Part shown: positions 1 through 14,592 of the stretch, in pieces
How the letters are laid out: each line of letters begins with the position of its first letter
Position numbering within the stretch: the first letter of the stretch is position 1
Source of the DNA: Lates calcarifer
Lineage: Eukaryota; Chordata; Actinopteri; Centropomidae
Assembly: GCF_001640805.2 (NCBI RefSeq)
Contig: NC_066837.1
Coordinates: forward strand, 16,352,501-16,416,500
Length of the DNA: 64,000 nucleotides
Direction of reading: 5' to 3'
The notes under the pieces: model-generated
The model's input: the letters and a program-made list of their open reading frames with translations, nothing else
Told to the model about the DNA's origin: nothing
Databases searched by the model: none
Made by a program: the position numbers and the translations under genes

Positions 1-312
1 AACAGGGACAGGAAACGAACCGTGCCGACACCCTTCTCCAAGCTGCCACTGAGAAACACCAGGGCTGCGATGCTCAGGAGAAGCTGAGCAAATGTCCTGT
101 GATAAAACGGGTATATAAAAAGCCTGTGGATGTGTCCATTTTGAAAAACTGTGGCACCGATGCTGCAGAGCCGACGGAGTCAGGTTGAAGTATGTCTGGA
201 TGCCAAACAATACACACGATAAAACTACCACTGTGAAAATCCCGCTGGTGATGGCAGGAACAGCGTCTTTCAAAACTTGTGAGATCGTTTTAAAGTAATC
301 CATTCGTATCAT
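1..312 (-). CDS. Rhomboid-like (RHBDD-type) membrane protein, 5' end only
   Basis: The minus strand is open from an ATG at 312 (a second in-frame ATG is at 303) to the window edge, giving about 104 residues; the 3' part lies outside. The protein begins MIRMDYFKTISQVLKDAVPA, then has a hydrophobic segment (about residues 22-38), a short loop with HIHRLFIYPFYHRTF, and a second hydrophobic segment ending in LEKGVGTVRFLSL. The pattern of basic/aromatic loop, helix and E-K-G-V-G-T-V-R-F resembles the first two membrane helices of the inactive or atypical rhomboids RHBDD2/RHBDD3. The rhomboid catalytic Ser and His would lie downstream, so activity cannot be judged. It is divergent from chic2, about 1.7 kb away. 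I am fairly sure of the superfamily but not of which member it is. Confidence 0.6.
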   Translation of the reverse strand, partial: MIRMDYFKTISQVLKDAVPAITSGIFTVVVLSCVLFGIQTYFNLTPSALQHRCHSFSKWTHPQAFYIPVLSQDICSASPEHRSPGVSQWQLGEGCRHGSFPVPV

Positions 313-1820
313 TTTGCTAAATAACTTCGGTCGTTCACGGCTGACAAACTAAAGCAAAAGTTTACCCGGAATTCACCAAACCAACAGTGGTTCAACTGTT
401 TTCACACCTCTTGAACAGGGAAGTAGTCTCATCCAGACGATTTCACTGTAAACATCTCGAGCTGATGCAGCTCTCCACCTTGATGGATAAAAAAATGTCG
501 CAGTCATGGATTCAAAATTTCAAGACAAGAGGCACATATACAATTGTTATTAAATCGTTTCTTTCAGAAGTATATAGAGAATTAGGCTGTTTGAGTATTT
601 TTCCGGTCAAATCTTTCAAAATAAAACACGTATGATGATACCACAGCGCATTTTTAATTGAAAATTACTTTAAACCGCGTAGATTAATCAAAGCATCCAC
701 ACATATAAGCTGCATGTAAGTCAGTACTGTTGAAATTCTGATATAAATCTCATATTTAGTTAAAAGGAAGGCTAAATGTAACTTCCTGCCAACGTTCGTG
801 TCATATTTTGAAGAAGACTTTGCTAAACTTCCGGTTCATGCTTCTTCTTCTTCTTCTTCTTCTTCTTCTTTTTTTTATTATTATTATCATCATCATCGTC
901 GTCATTGGTTGTACTAAGGCTTTTATCACAATTATAGAATTATAACTTCAGTCCAGCTACATTAGGGCTGTATGCATTAGCAAGCAGTAAGGTAAGTGGG
1001 AAGTAAGTACATTTACTCATGGACTGAAATTTAAGTACAGTTATTATTTGTAATTTACTATCATATTATATCTATATAATATTTACTTTATTTAATTGAT
1101 TTGTAAAGATTTCACGTGTAGACCATACACTCCACTTGCAGGAGTAACCACGGTGATAAACAATGTTGAAATTCTGCCTGCAAGTTAATGAAACCGTAAT
1201 TATAACCCAATAATATAATACACATCTGCATTATAAATAATTCTTTTGATACTAGATACACTTTCTTGACAATACTTAACTACTTAAATGCAGAACTTTT
1301 TAAACTTGTAATTATGTATTTTTATGTCTTATGGCTATTTGAATCGGAATATTTCCCGCATCACTCAAATACACTATTGTAAATGTGTACAATCGCATAT
1401 GGAATAAAGATGGATACATGAAACAACCAACAAGCGTCAGAGATTTAAAAAGCCAGGGGGTAGGAGCGATTTAAACGATACACGCACACATAATGACACT
1501 AGTGACACCCAAGGACTATATATTTTAAAGCTTTTCTGTTATCACTGTTAGAAAAAAAATCAGATAAAGTTGATATTTTCACTGAGCAGGAAAAAGGGGG
1601 TGTGTTGTCAGACTATTTAAATTTACAAATATAAGATATGGCCATATTTATTATTTAAAAAAGATAAATAAAAATATACCGGTTAGCTGTGGTGAAATGA
1701 AACCAAACAATGTATTTCCCCAACTAAGGGAAAATACATTGTTGAAAAGTTCTGCATGTTGCAATCATTCTTGTGTAAATTGTATCTTTCTAAATAAATA
1801 AATAAGACGTAAGCACGTCT
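313..1820. other. Intergenic, AT-rich; no gene seen
   Basis: This is the spacer between the divergent rhomboid-like gene and chic2. It holds a trinucleotide tract (840-905) and an AT-rich stretch around 1010-1300. The segment near 990-1035 contains short 'aagtaagtac' motifs like those in common dispersed teleost repeats. I see no conserved open reading frame. Confidence 0.5.
840..905. repeat. Microsatellite (CTT)n followed by (ATT)n and (CAT/CGT)n
   Basis: About ten CTT units run directly into a T-run, then ATT units and then CAT/CGT units. It is a compound trinucleotide tract read directly from the sequence. Confidence 0.9.
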
Positions 1821-1824
1821 GTCC

Positions 1825-4795
<2,971 letters not shown>

Positions 4796-6405
4796 CCTGA
4801 CTTCAGCTGATCTTAAACCACCACTGCTGCCCAGCACTGTCGCAGAACCACAATGGCTGTCAAGCTCCTGAATAATTGCCCTTTCCCAAAATACTACAAT
4901 ATTTTTGTTTACAGGGTAGCATCGATCTTTCCACTTTTCTCTTTGAACCGTTCTCCCACACATACCTTATCCTACACCCTTGTTTACAAATCCAGCATCC
5001 CCACTCCAGTGTTGGATTGAATTCACGATTGAAACATGACCTATCAGGACCAGCTGGCGCGCTGTCATGCCTCATGAGCTGGCACCAGCCTATGGGATGT
5101 CAGGGCAGACCCATGGGCAGTGTTACTGATTTTGGGGCTAGAGCTGGAGACTGGACTCTCGAACTGAGCTCAATGAGCTACAACTGGAATTTTGTCACTT
5201 GTATGTTCCCTAACCTAAGCACATGGCACAGTCAGACCATGATAAAACAAACACTTTCATATCTTACCTACTGTCACACCGCCAACTTCACCTGCAAAAA
5301 AAAAAAAAAAGAAAACACCCCAGTGCTTTTGTAAGAGTTGGTTTGGTGCTCTAGATCCCTACTAGAGGCTGTGGATGCAAACGTGACATGGAATTCCAAA
5401 GGAACCTTCATCCAAATCAACTCTGTAGCGGACTGACTAGTCTCACGGGAACATGTTGGGCCAGTGGCCAAAAACAGCTGAACTCTAAAACGTCACTCTT
5501 CTTACCGACTACCAGACATTCTTATCTTCTCACCTCCTTTCATATCTCTACACACTTACTGTGCATCATCCCTAACCCAGTGACAATCACACACTTTGAC
5601 TGTACTCTCCATTATATGAATGGGTCTTTATGCTACACTGTTTACCTGGAACAATTTGTTTTCACCATTGTGTGTGTCCAGGTGATGGGCCGGCTGCCTA
5701 GCAACTGCTTTCGAGTCGCAGTGGAACAAGTAAGCTGGAAAGAAGGCCACTGGTGATGATGAGAGGAATACTTGGTTTCTTTATATTTTTTTAGTATCTC
5801 AAGTTTTGTTTACTGTTTCGGTGAAAGAATGGCAGTCAGTGCTTGCAGACCTGTTCACCATGATTATGTGTGTGCATGTGTGCGTGCGTGTGTCTGAGCA
5901 AGAGAAATGTAAGCAAAAAAGACAAATCAGAAGAAGAAGAAGAGATACTCTTTACTCTGTAAAGCAGGGTTTTTTCTTTGAAGTATTTCTTTGCCATAAC
6001 TGATCTTTGTTACCTTTGTTGTAGTAATTTATAATTGCGTGAGTGTGCATATAATATGTGCATTCATGAAATAGGCCTCAGTTGTCTTTTTTTTTCTTCT
6101 TTTTTTTTTCCTCAAAGGTGTGCTATGGTTGTTTCCTTTTTGTGTCTGTGGTCATGTGTCAACACTAAAGCACACAGTCGCTTTGTCCTTAACAGCTTCA
6201 CATGGCCTCTCTTCCTGATCTGCTGACCTTGGCTTACCTATATGAGTGTTCAAGTGAAGGATGTGGCTCTTATGAGAAAGTTCCTCTGTTTTAGTTATAA
6301 TCTAACTCATTAATTCAGAGGCCTGGGGTGACCAAGAGTGCTACATCCTATCTATTAGGTGTTGGGTAACACCAGCGTTCTGTATCATGGAGCAGGATAA
6401 ATAAA
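4796..6405 (+). other. chic2 3' flank and likely 3'UTR, with an AATAAA at 6400-6405
   Basis: No further coding exon is seen after the chic2 stop. The first good polyadenylation hexamer on the plus strand is AATAAA at 6400-6405, which would give a 3'UTR of about 1.6 kb. The stretch also holds a poly(A) tract near 5297-5312 and a short GT-rich segment near 5868-5895. Confidence 0.4.
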
Positions 6406-6419
6406 GTTGGCTTCATAAC

Positions 6420-8600
6420 TGCACTGAATAAAATCAGACTACTCCCAGATCAGATACGTGGACTTTAAAGTTGCAGTATTTTTTATATTAATCAATGAAA
6501 AATGATTTTCTGTAAAGTAAATGTTGGTTAAAAAAACTTCTAACGATGAACCCAGAAGTATCACCCAGCTCAGCTTATTGTTTTGGGTTTCTGGCCCATA
6601 ACTTTACAGTCTTTGTTCACTGTCACCACCCTCATCAGTCTTGTTTGCAGCAGCAGCAGGCAGATGTTTTTCAGAGAAAAGGCTCTGACAAACCTACAAT
6701 ATGCTACCTGCCCACCACCAAATAGCAGACTGATAAAGTTAATGACTTTCTGGCCAGATAGTTCCCCATGAAACAGTGGAGACCAATAATGGAGCTAAAG
6801 GGAAGGTGAAGATACTGGCCAAAAAACTCAAAATGGCTGTGATGTTCTGTCTCTGCAGGATGTGTAAACAGGCAACTGTTGGTATAACAACTGTATGAAG
6901 TGATAAGATGTCAGTTATGAAAAAAAAAGTTGTCCCAGGCTCGATTTAGTTCAGTTAACTGACATTCCTGCTTTTGAGATAAAGCCCTTAGACTACTTTT
7001 TAAAACGGTCAACATGTTACATATCATATCATGAAGCACATCTCAGTTTAATTAAACAAATAATCATTTGCCAGCAAATAGAAGAAAAGGGAGAACAGAA
7101 ACAGAAAGCCTTTTTGAATATGATGTAGATATATCTTTTCCCACTCAGCACACCTCTTGATTTACTGAAAAAAAAAACTGAGATACTGACTGAGACTGTG
7201 AGATTGCAAGAATTTGAACAAAGCCACTTAGTTTTAGGTCTCTCAGCTCTGGTGGATTGTATGGGTCATACTCAGGGGATTATACTAGATAAACAATATG
7301 TAGCATTGGAAAATCTTGTCATCAGGTATGTTCCAAAGTTACGCCAGGGAGTCAAGTGTGATAAAATACAAATCACACATTACTTGAACAGTTGTGAAAT
7401 GATGTATTTGGAATTTTGTTTTCAAATTGAAACATGCCCCCAAGAAAAAGACCTATGGACCCAAAAAAAAAAGCTCAGACGACATGACGTGACATGACAT
7501 GACGACTCACTTTTCTATTTTTCTGATTGTGGTCTGTTCTGTGTAAATCAAGGCTTAAGGCCATATGCAGATATCTGTGGTGTGTGCGCGCGTATGTGTG
7601 TATGTGCACGGTGTATGCAGATGCCAATGTTCTTCTTAGATCTCGGACTGTGATTGAACCCTGCACAGATAATGAGTCATTTTTATATAATCCTGCGTGT
7701 TCTGTGTGTGTGTGTTTGTGTGTATGAGTGTGAGAAAGGTATATGTACATATGACTCATCAGCAGGTGTATGTACAGTAATAAACTACCAAAACTACTAA
7801 ACACGGCTATGAGCATCCTCCTCTGTAACTTGACATGATTTTAAATTTGAACGTGAGTTTCTGTAACAATTCAAGCACACAGGATATCTAGATGTACACA
7901 AGTTCCTAACAAGTGCAGAGCCCAATGTAAAAAGCCAAACTTCCCACTCCACAAATACTTTAAGACATGTACTTTTTATCATTATTATTATTATTACTCG
8001 ATAACAAAAGGCTATTGAATCTTGTGTTCTGAAGATATCAGAAGTATTGCCTTTGTGACGGGGGCAGAAAACTGTTTGGATAGCCACTTTTCAGTGGGTT
8101 TATTCCTGGTGATGACCTGAGAACAAGCGCAGGGGGCGTACGCACACAAAGGACTGTTGCAATGCTCAAAATTCACATTGGTTACAACTGTGATGCAGAA
8201 GCGAAAGCTGTAAACAGTATAAACTGAAAGTAGATTTGTAAACTTAAGTGGCTTGTCAAAAAAATTCAACCTCAACTTTTCACAGCGACAGTAAACAGAT
8301 TTTTTACTCTTGCTCAGTGTGCCTCCAAGATCAGGGTTTGAATCTATTCTAGACACTTCCTCTCCCCATAATGGTCTAACATCCATTACATTTTTGACAT
8401 TACAGTATCCTTTAAAGGCCCAGATTTTTTTTGTCAATCAGCTTCTTACTGTGAATGTACAAGTTATTTTCCGCTAAAGATACAACATAAGATACAACAT
8501 TCACTTGTTTCAGTTTAAAGTTCATTACTGTCATAGTTCCATTGCAGTTGCAATTAATATGAAACTTTAGCAAAAATTCAGTAAGAAATATCTGTTCCTG
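6420..8600. other. Intergenic; no gene seen
   Basis: AT-rich sequence with GT-rich simple repeats (around 7580-7612 and 7700-7735) and an ATT tract at 7980-7996. There are no open frames with recognisable protein similarity on either strand. Confidence 0.5.
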
Positions 8601-9877
8601 CATATTTTGCTTTATTCTTCTGTGGGTGTATTTCCTGCAGTTATATTTTCTCTGTCACTTCCACGGTCCCATGTCATCAAGATCATCCTCGGTTTTGTCA
8701 GTGTACTAGGTCACTGATCTTTTTGCCCACATTCCACTGAGCCAATCAGTCCTTGGCTGCTGTTCTTTAAATGTCAATGCAATTCTGTCATCCTGTCTTT
8801 AGGACCTGAATTACTCTGACAGGGCCATCATACCCCCCCTTCATAAAAAGGTGGTTCCACCACAAACCCTGGAACTGACAATATTAATTCACAGATTAAA
8901 CTGGCTTTCCACATTGAAATTTTGTCTCTTGTCCCTCTGAAGCTCAAAAGATAAAATGCATGTAAATAGCACAGAGTACGGAGTACACCTCCCACTAATC
9001 CCTGCAACAGAAACCCCACCCATTCCACAGGATCCTCCAGCTTGTCCACAACCTTGGTACCAAGAGGAAGCATCTGAGCAGAAGTAGAAGGCAGAGCAAA
9101 ATGATGTGGGACAGTGCACAAAACAATTTTCTATGTGTGTCAGGGCCAACTCCCTGACTCCACACTCCAAAAGACCATGCTTCAGATCAGCATCTGTGTC
9201 AAGGCCCAATCCCTGACCACATGACACCAATATCCAATATTCAGAAAGGCAACCAACCCCTCCAAACAAACCTGATACAGAACCCAAATCGAAAAAAAAA
9301 CTGAGCCCCAGTATGCATCAACAAAAACAGAAGGAAGCCCAACAAACAAACTGGAGAATCTCAAGCCTAGGCCAACTGACATACAACCAAACATGTACCC
9401 TCTGCACTAGTCTTCAGGCAGTTACTTATGGGGGGTACTTATTCACTGGAAACCAGTGTGTCCAGAAAGTCCCTGCTATGCAGTTACCCCCAGAAAGCCA
9501 CAGACGTGATCCTGAGCATATAGCTCTACCCATTTTCACTGCCACTTAAAGGAGGTCAAGTTGCAATAATCTCAGTATTTAACTGCTACCAAAACCTAGC
9601 AGGAGAGAACTCCAGTAATCAAAAGGGCCACCATAAACCAAATGCACAATGGACACATAAGTTCTAACTAAAACACATTTATTTAACATAACTGAAAAGG
9701 AAACTAACATCAAGACAAACAGAATACAACCAAAACCAAACAGAGTGAAAGCCAGAGGGCAGCAAAGACTGACTGCTACCAGTTTATATAGTGCAGCCAG
9801 ACCAGGTGAGCTGAATCTGCCTGACAACCAAACTTCGCCCAGGAGTCTCACAGAGTTACTCTGACAGGGTCGTCACA
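8600..9877 (-). mobile_element. Degraded LTR retrotransposon (one LTR plus truncated second LTR, minus sense)
   Basis: On the minus strand an LTR-like unit starts at 9877 with TGTGACGACCCTGTCAGAGT, a start common in fish Gypsy-type LTRs. It has a TATA box (TATATAAA, plus-strand positions 9783-9790) and, about 105 bp on, an AATAAA (9678-9683). A second copy of the start (TATGATGGCCCTGTCAGAGT) begins at 8832. It is preceded by a G-run in a purine stretch, as expected for a polypurine tract before a 3' LTR. Everything that would encode gag and pol is missing. The left limit is uncertain. Confidence 0.6.
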
Positions 9878-9878
9878 G

Positions 9879-10005
9879 AGTTCACAGGGTAATACCACGT
9901 GAGATGTCCTGATTTGTTTACACATGTTGTACTCTGGTCTTAAGGTGGAGAAAAGGAAAGGTTCACTGACTTTTGTACAGATAAATAAGGATCCCAAAAT
10001 CTGAA
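9879..10005. repeat. 127-bp direct repeat, copy 1
   Basis: Runs from 'agttcacaggg' to 'cccaaaatctgaa'. It is repeated with about 90 percent or better identity at 10368-10494, as estimated by eye. It begins two bases outside the LTR edge at 9877. Confidence 0.8.
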
Positions 10006-10141
10006 AAGTGATAATTATGGTTAACTGTGTTTCTACCTGTTGTGGTTGTGTGGTGATATGCGTTAATTGCTGAAGAGTTAACATGAGTGATTGACTACAA
10101 AGAAAAATAAAAAATGTAAATTAGTTTGATGATAAATACTG

Positions 10142-11277
10142 CAGTGGTGGAAAAAAGTTTTCGGACACCCTTAAAATTTTACACAATCTCAAATATTATC
10201 ACGAAATATTTCGGGAAAAGTCTTTTTTGTGTTTCAAAAGGTGTGGCTGTATTAGACAGACACAAACAAATACAAATTGGCAAGAAGAGGGCCTTAATAA
10301 GTTTAAAGTTGTCCACTGTGGTTTGCCCCAAGATTGTGTCTGCTTCAACTTTAAAATGGTGCATTTGAGTTCACAGGATAATACCGCACGAGATGTCCTG
10401 ATTTGTTTACAGATATTGTACTCTGGTCCAAAGGTGGAGAAAAGGAATGGTTCACCAACTTTTGTACTGATAAATAAGGATCCCAAAATCTGAATCTGAA
10501 TTTGAAACAGACCTTTTTATAATCCACTACAGATTTTCAATGGGGCTCATGCCACTGGATACAGTGCTCCTGCAGCCAAGTTCTACTGGCCCTGGATGTG
10601 TGGCAAGGGGCATTATCTTGTCACGTGCAGAAGGGAGCATGTGGGTTTCGAGAATGGCACAACACTTGTTCAAGTACTTTTGAGTTCAATGTGCCATCAC
10701 AGACAGTGAGATGACCAACACCAGCAGCACTCATGCATCCCCAAACCATGATACTGCCTCCACCATGCTTGACAGTAGGTTCAGAATACGGTCATTTCTT
10801 GAAAACCCTTGGATGCCCAGATTTTGTTTTTTCTTCCACGCTGTATTTCCGCAGAGTGTATCCAACTGCTGAAGGACTGCATCTGCACTTCCTGGCTATC
10901 TGGAGGCAGCTGTACCCTTCCTGGCTGAGAATCTGTATCTTCAGGCATGTTTCCTGCGTTAGGTTCCTTGTTTTAGCCATTTTTGTCTCTGAAGAACTTT
11001 CAAATGTGCTGGCTTTATATAGACACCAAGCATGACAACAACAATTGTGTCTTTTAATAAAAAGCATGACCTTCAATAGTGGATCACTGGTACTCAAAAT
11101 CTATTATGTATTTTTATGGAACCAATCAATTTTAAGTTCTTAATGGCTTTTTTAGGATTTGTTTAGTATTTTGGCTATGATTGTACTAAAAGAAATTGCA
11201 CTTGAAGATCTAAGAGTGATTTTTAATGCAATATTTCACAAATGCATGGGTTGTCCAAAATCTTTTTTCCACCACTG
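10142..11277 (-). mobile_element. Tc1/mariner-type DNA transposon, inactivated
   Basis: Terminal inverted repeats begin CAGTGGTGGAAAAAAG on the left and the same on the reverse complement of the right end, with a TA next to the right end. The minus strand encodes a transposase start (MAKTRNLTQETC at about 10980) followed by a helix-turn-helix-like region. After a break come the Tc1 core motifs GGGSIMVWGCM and DNAPCHTS (around 10760-10570). The frame is interrupted by shifts and a stop, and a 127-bp foreign repeat (10368-10494) lies inside, so the element is dead. Confidence 0.85.
10368..10494. repeat. 127-bp direct repeat, copy 2 (inside the Tc1 element)
   Basis: Second copy of the 9879-10005 sequence. 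It ends in 'aaaatctgaatctgaa', a short tandem that looks like the tail of a retroposon. Confidence 0.8.
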
Positions 11278-11330
11278 TATAAAATAAATTGAATAAGACA
11301 GATGAACAACAGTCATTTAGTATCTTAATT

Positions 11331-11336
11331 TTTATT
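11331..11336 (-). terminator. Polyadenylation signal of the lipocalin gene
   Basis: AATAAA on the minus strand, about 70 bp after the stop codon at 11405. Confidence 0.6.
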
Positions 11337-11404
11337 GGAAGAATTCTCTTCACACAGTGGTGGCATCTTCATTATATGAGCATGTTGTGACAAGTTTGAC
11401 AATG

Positions 11405-13791
11405 TTAATTTTGTTTTAATCCAGATATGCTACTGGATACCAGCTTCATAAACATCTTCAGTCCACCATCACTGGCCACAATTTTTTCCATTAGGTTGAG
11501 AACTTCAGAACCCATGTCATTCATGAAATTGGTCAGATCAGTGTTCTCTGTTTCTTGTGAGAAAGACTCATCTGGGCAAAAACCTGTGAGATAAAGAACT
11601 GTGAATTATTTTCAGCCATGGTGCTGAACAAAAGGCAAATAAAGACAAATAATCTAATCCACTGCTTTAGAGATTTAAGTGGTGTGCTGTGTCATATTAA
11701 AGCAGGTTTAAAGAGGGTCATTGCAGGCTTCACTGTTTAGATGATGCATAGTAAAAACTTTGTGTAAAATGAATGTGATCTATTTATATTATAATATAAA
11801 TCTAACTCCACTTGTAAATTCAACAGTTGCTGTTTGTTTCCCTGTTTAGTTTAATTAATCGGACAAATTACCACTGGTTATACTGAATATTTTTGTTTGT
11901 TCTTATGTCATATTTAGAGATATTGCTTTAGCTGCTTTACAAATAAAGATGAAATCCTTTTTTTTTTTTTTGACAAGTAAAAGTTCAGGTACATTCTGTA
12001 TCCACATGCATATTAAAACATAAAGCAAAATTGAGCTCACTGACACCCTCAGTGGATATACTATAAAAAAGCATTAAACTCTTGCAGCCAGACTACATGT
12101 GAAAGTTTGTACCTTTCTCTGGGTCCAGGATGGCAGGTGCTGGTAAGTTTAGACACTCCACTTGCTTCATAAATTCTTGCAGCTCATCAGCAGACACATT
12201 ACTTCTCTTGCCTGAGGGAAAGAACAAGCATATGCAAAGAGCTACACAGTACTACTGGGTTTACACAGGGTCATTCAAGTAACTTCAGTGACTGAAACAC
12301 AGACAGACATATTAAATATAACTTCTAACCATCCTCAGTGTGGCACTAGGTGGCACTAAGATGTTGATCTGTATACAATGGATTGTAATGAAATTTTATG
12401 CAGGCATTCAATGCATCAATTTGTAAGCAGCAGCAGGAGCATTTTGCTGCTGTGTGATCAAGGTGTGTCTAGTTTTAACAATTTCATACACAGGTAGGTG
12501 TTTTAGTTCTGTGGTTCTCAACCTAGAGGATCGGGCCAACAAAGAAGAAAAGGATAAATCTGCAGGAGTTGTGAGATGTTTGCAAAGGGGAAAAAATATG
12601 TCCTGAGACACAAATTTATACATGAGTAAAGTACAAGTACCTTGAAATTGTGCTTTACTAAGTAAATGTGCTAAGGTACTTTCCACCACTGCTGTCATAT
12701 GAATGATATCTATATATAAGGTAGATTGATATTAATGTTTGTATTAGGCCACCATTGCTTTATTAGCCTACAGTATTGGATTTACAGGATTTTTTTTCAT
12801 CAATTTAGTTTGATATGTCAGGTATTTAATTCACTCGATTAGCAGAAAACAGACACAAGTGGCAATATTTATCATCAGTCTGTATGTGTATTGTCTTACT
12901 CAGGAGCTGAACACCAGCGTATATGCTGCTTCCAGTGGTGAACTTTGAGTAGAAAACAAGGCAGTCGGTACAGGCAGTGTTCAGCAGGATGGTAGAAGCA
13001 GTGTAAGGGTGCACTGGGAATACATGCATACATACATACATCAGCACATACACAAAGTGCTGTTGTCCAAAGTCCAAATCTGTTTGTGCAGGTACATGGA
13101 CAGTCAAAATGTTTGTACAGCAAGTTCCTCAGTACTACTCACCCATAGAGAGAGTGCTGTTTTCCACTGTCGCCTTAGTAGAAATACTGAAGCATCGGCC
13201 AAACCTTTCACAAGTATTGAAAGAGATTGAAAGAACAGCAAAATGAAAAAAAAGTGAAATAGCTCACTGAATTTTCACTTGACAGTCTACACAAAACTTT
13301 AGCTCCAAAATGACCTTATTGACTGTGATCTGGAGTAAAATGTGAACCAAAATCTTGATACAATCGTTCACTTTGGCTTGAAATTACATTTTTTGAGCCT
13401 GATAATTATTGATGACATCACTCTCATTAGCAGCAGTGATTTTGCTCCAGGCAGTCTCCACAAACTTCTTTGTCAGCAGTCTGGATCCAGTGATGTTTGT
13501 GCTTTCTGCTATGAATATCCATTTGCCCAGCAACTGAAACAGACAGCATCTCCCTCAGTTGTGTTAAAAAATGACAGATGGATACATTAAGTGTGATATA
13601 AAAAAAAAAACAACAACATGCAAAAAGTGAGAGTATGAGGGACCAGAGACAAGCAAGATAAGAGAGGATCTTACTTGGTCTCTTCCTTGGATTTCCAGAG
13701 GCTGAGTCAGACTCTTACAGCTTGTCACAGGAGCTGACTGTCCGACAGACAGAAGGCCGAGCACAGCCACAGCAACATGAACAAACCCCAT
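11405..13791 (-). CDS. Secreted lipocalin-like glycoprotein (alpha-1-acid glycoprotein / TBT-bp / PSTBP type)
   Basis: Six exons on the minus strand: 13791-13675, 13533-13388, 13204-13143, 13013-12900, 12211-12113 and 11583-11405. All have GT-AG borders and join in phase to 239 codons (238 aa). Residues 1-19 (MGFVHVAVAVLGLLSVGQS) are a signal peptide. The mature protein starts APVTSCKSLTQPLE and has the lipocalin G-x-W strand as LLGKWIFIAES at the start of exon 2. Several N-glycosylation sequons follow (NIT, NES, NST, NVS), and Cys residues lie in FGRCFS, NTACTDC and QVECL. This fits the fish family of plasma lipocalins that bind small hydrophobic ligands. Exon 2 reads into a stop (ATG TAA) unless it is spliced at AT|GTAATT; that splice restores the frame exactly. 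The ligand cannot be predicted. A decayed partial copy lies at 18.7-19.1 kb. Confidence 0.85.
12600..12710 (-). repeat. Dispersed teleost repeat fragment
   Basis: Contains 'aagtacaagtacctt' and 'gtactttccaccactg', the signature of a common fish dispersed repeat, in reverse orientation relative to the fragment at 13983-14030. It lies in an intron of the lipocalin gene. The class assignment is from general familiarity only. Confidence 0.4.
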
Positions 13792-13982
13792 TATAGCACA
13801 CCAAATCTGCTTACACAGAGATCCTGAATCTGTGTGCCTGTGTGTTGCAGTGATCACAGTTTGAAGCTGACTGTGTCTTCTTGAAGCTAAAACTGATCTG
13901 ATAACCAAACTCATCCCACATGGACTCACATGGTGTTGTTTACACTTGTGTTGCAATCTGCTTTGGGAGGTGGAGAAAGTCA

Positions 13983-14030
13983 GTGGTGGAAGAAATACAC
14001 TGTCGTTTTACTTAAGTAAAAGTATCATCA
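13983..14030 (+). repeat. Dispersed teleost repeat fragment
   Basis: The stretch 'cagtggtggaagaaatac' followed by 'tttacttaagtaaaagta' is the start of a frequently seen fish repeat. The same family appears inverted at 12600-12710. Confidence 0.4.
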
Positions 14031-14592
14031 TGTAGAATGGCTCATTTCAGAATATTGTGTATTATGATTACTAATGTACATGTGTCTGCTATATTTGACA
14101 CTGGGTAACAAATACACTCACAGGGGGTATTTTTCTGCATTGAGTACTATTACTCTTGATATTTGAATGCATTTTGTTAATTTTGCATTCTCACTTTTAC
14201 TTTACTTTTTCTAAAGTGGCTGAAAACCTTCTCCACATCTGTTTAAAGCTCAATGAGATTAAAACACATAGAAAAATAGATTCAATTAAATAAATACATA
14301 TATTCATAGACAAACTGTTGTAAACATGGACATTCTATTTGAACACAGAACTGTTAGATCACAGAGAGTTCTATTAGAACACACAGTTGTATTAGAGAGT
14401 TCTGTGACATCACAGAGAATTCTGCAAACACAGTACTTCTCTCATCTCAGAGTTCAGTTTTATTCTCCTCAGTGAAGTGACTTAGTATTTTTACTAAACT
14501 ACAAACATCTCAAGAGAAAAACACATTGACAAGACTTGATCCGAAAACAAGAAAAGAAAGAGAGGAAGCAAGGAAACCCTGCTCATCTCAAG

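Noticed and set aside
7475..7816. Minus-strand frame with His/Thr runs (113 codons)
   Set aside because: Produced by translated CA/GT microsatellite; no conserved features.
8889..9287. 132-codon minus-strand frame in the LTR region
   Set aside because: No gag, pol or env motifs; lies within or next to LTR sequence with uneven composition.
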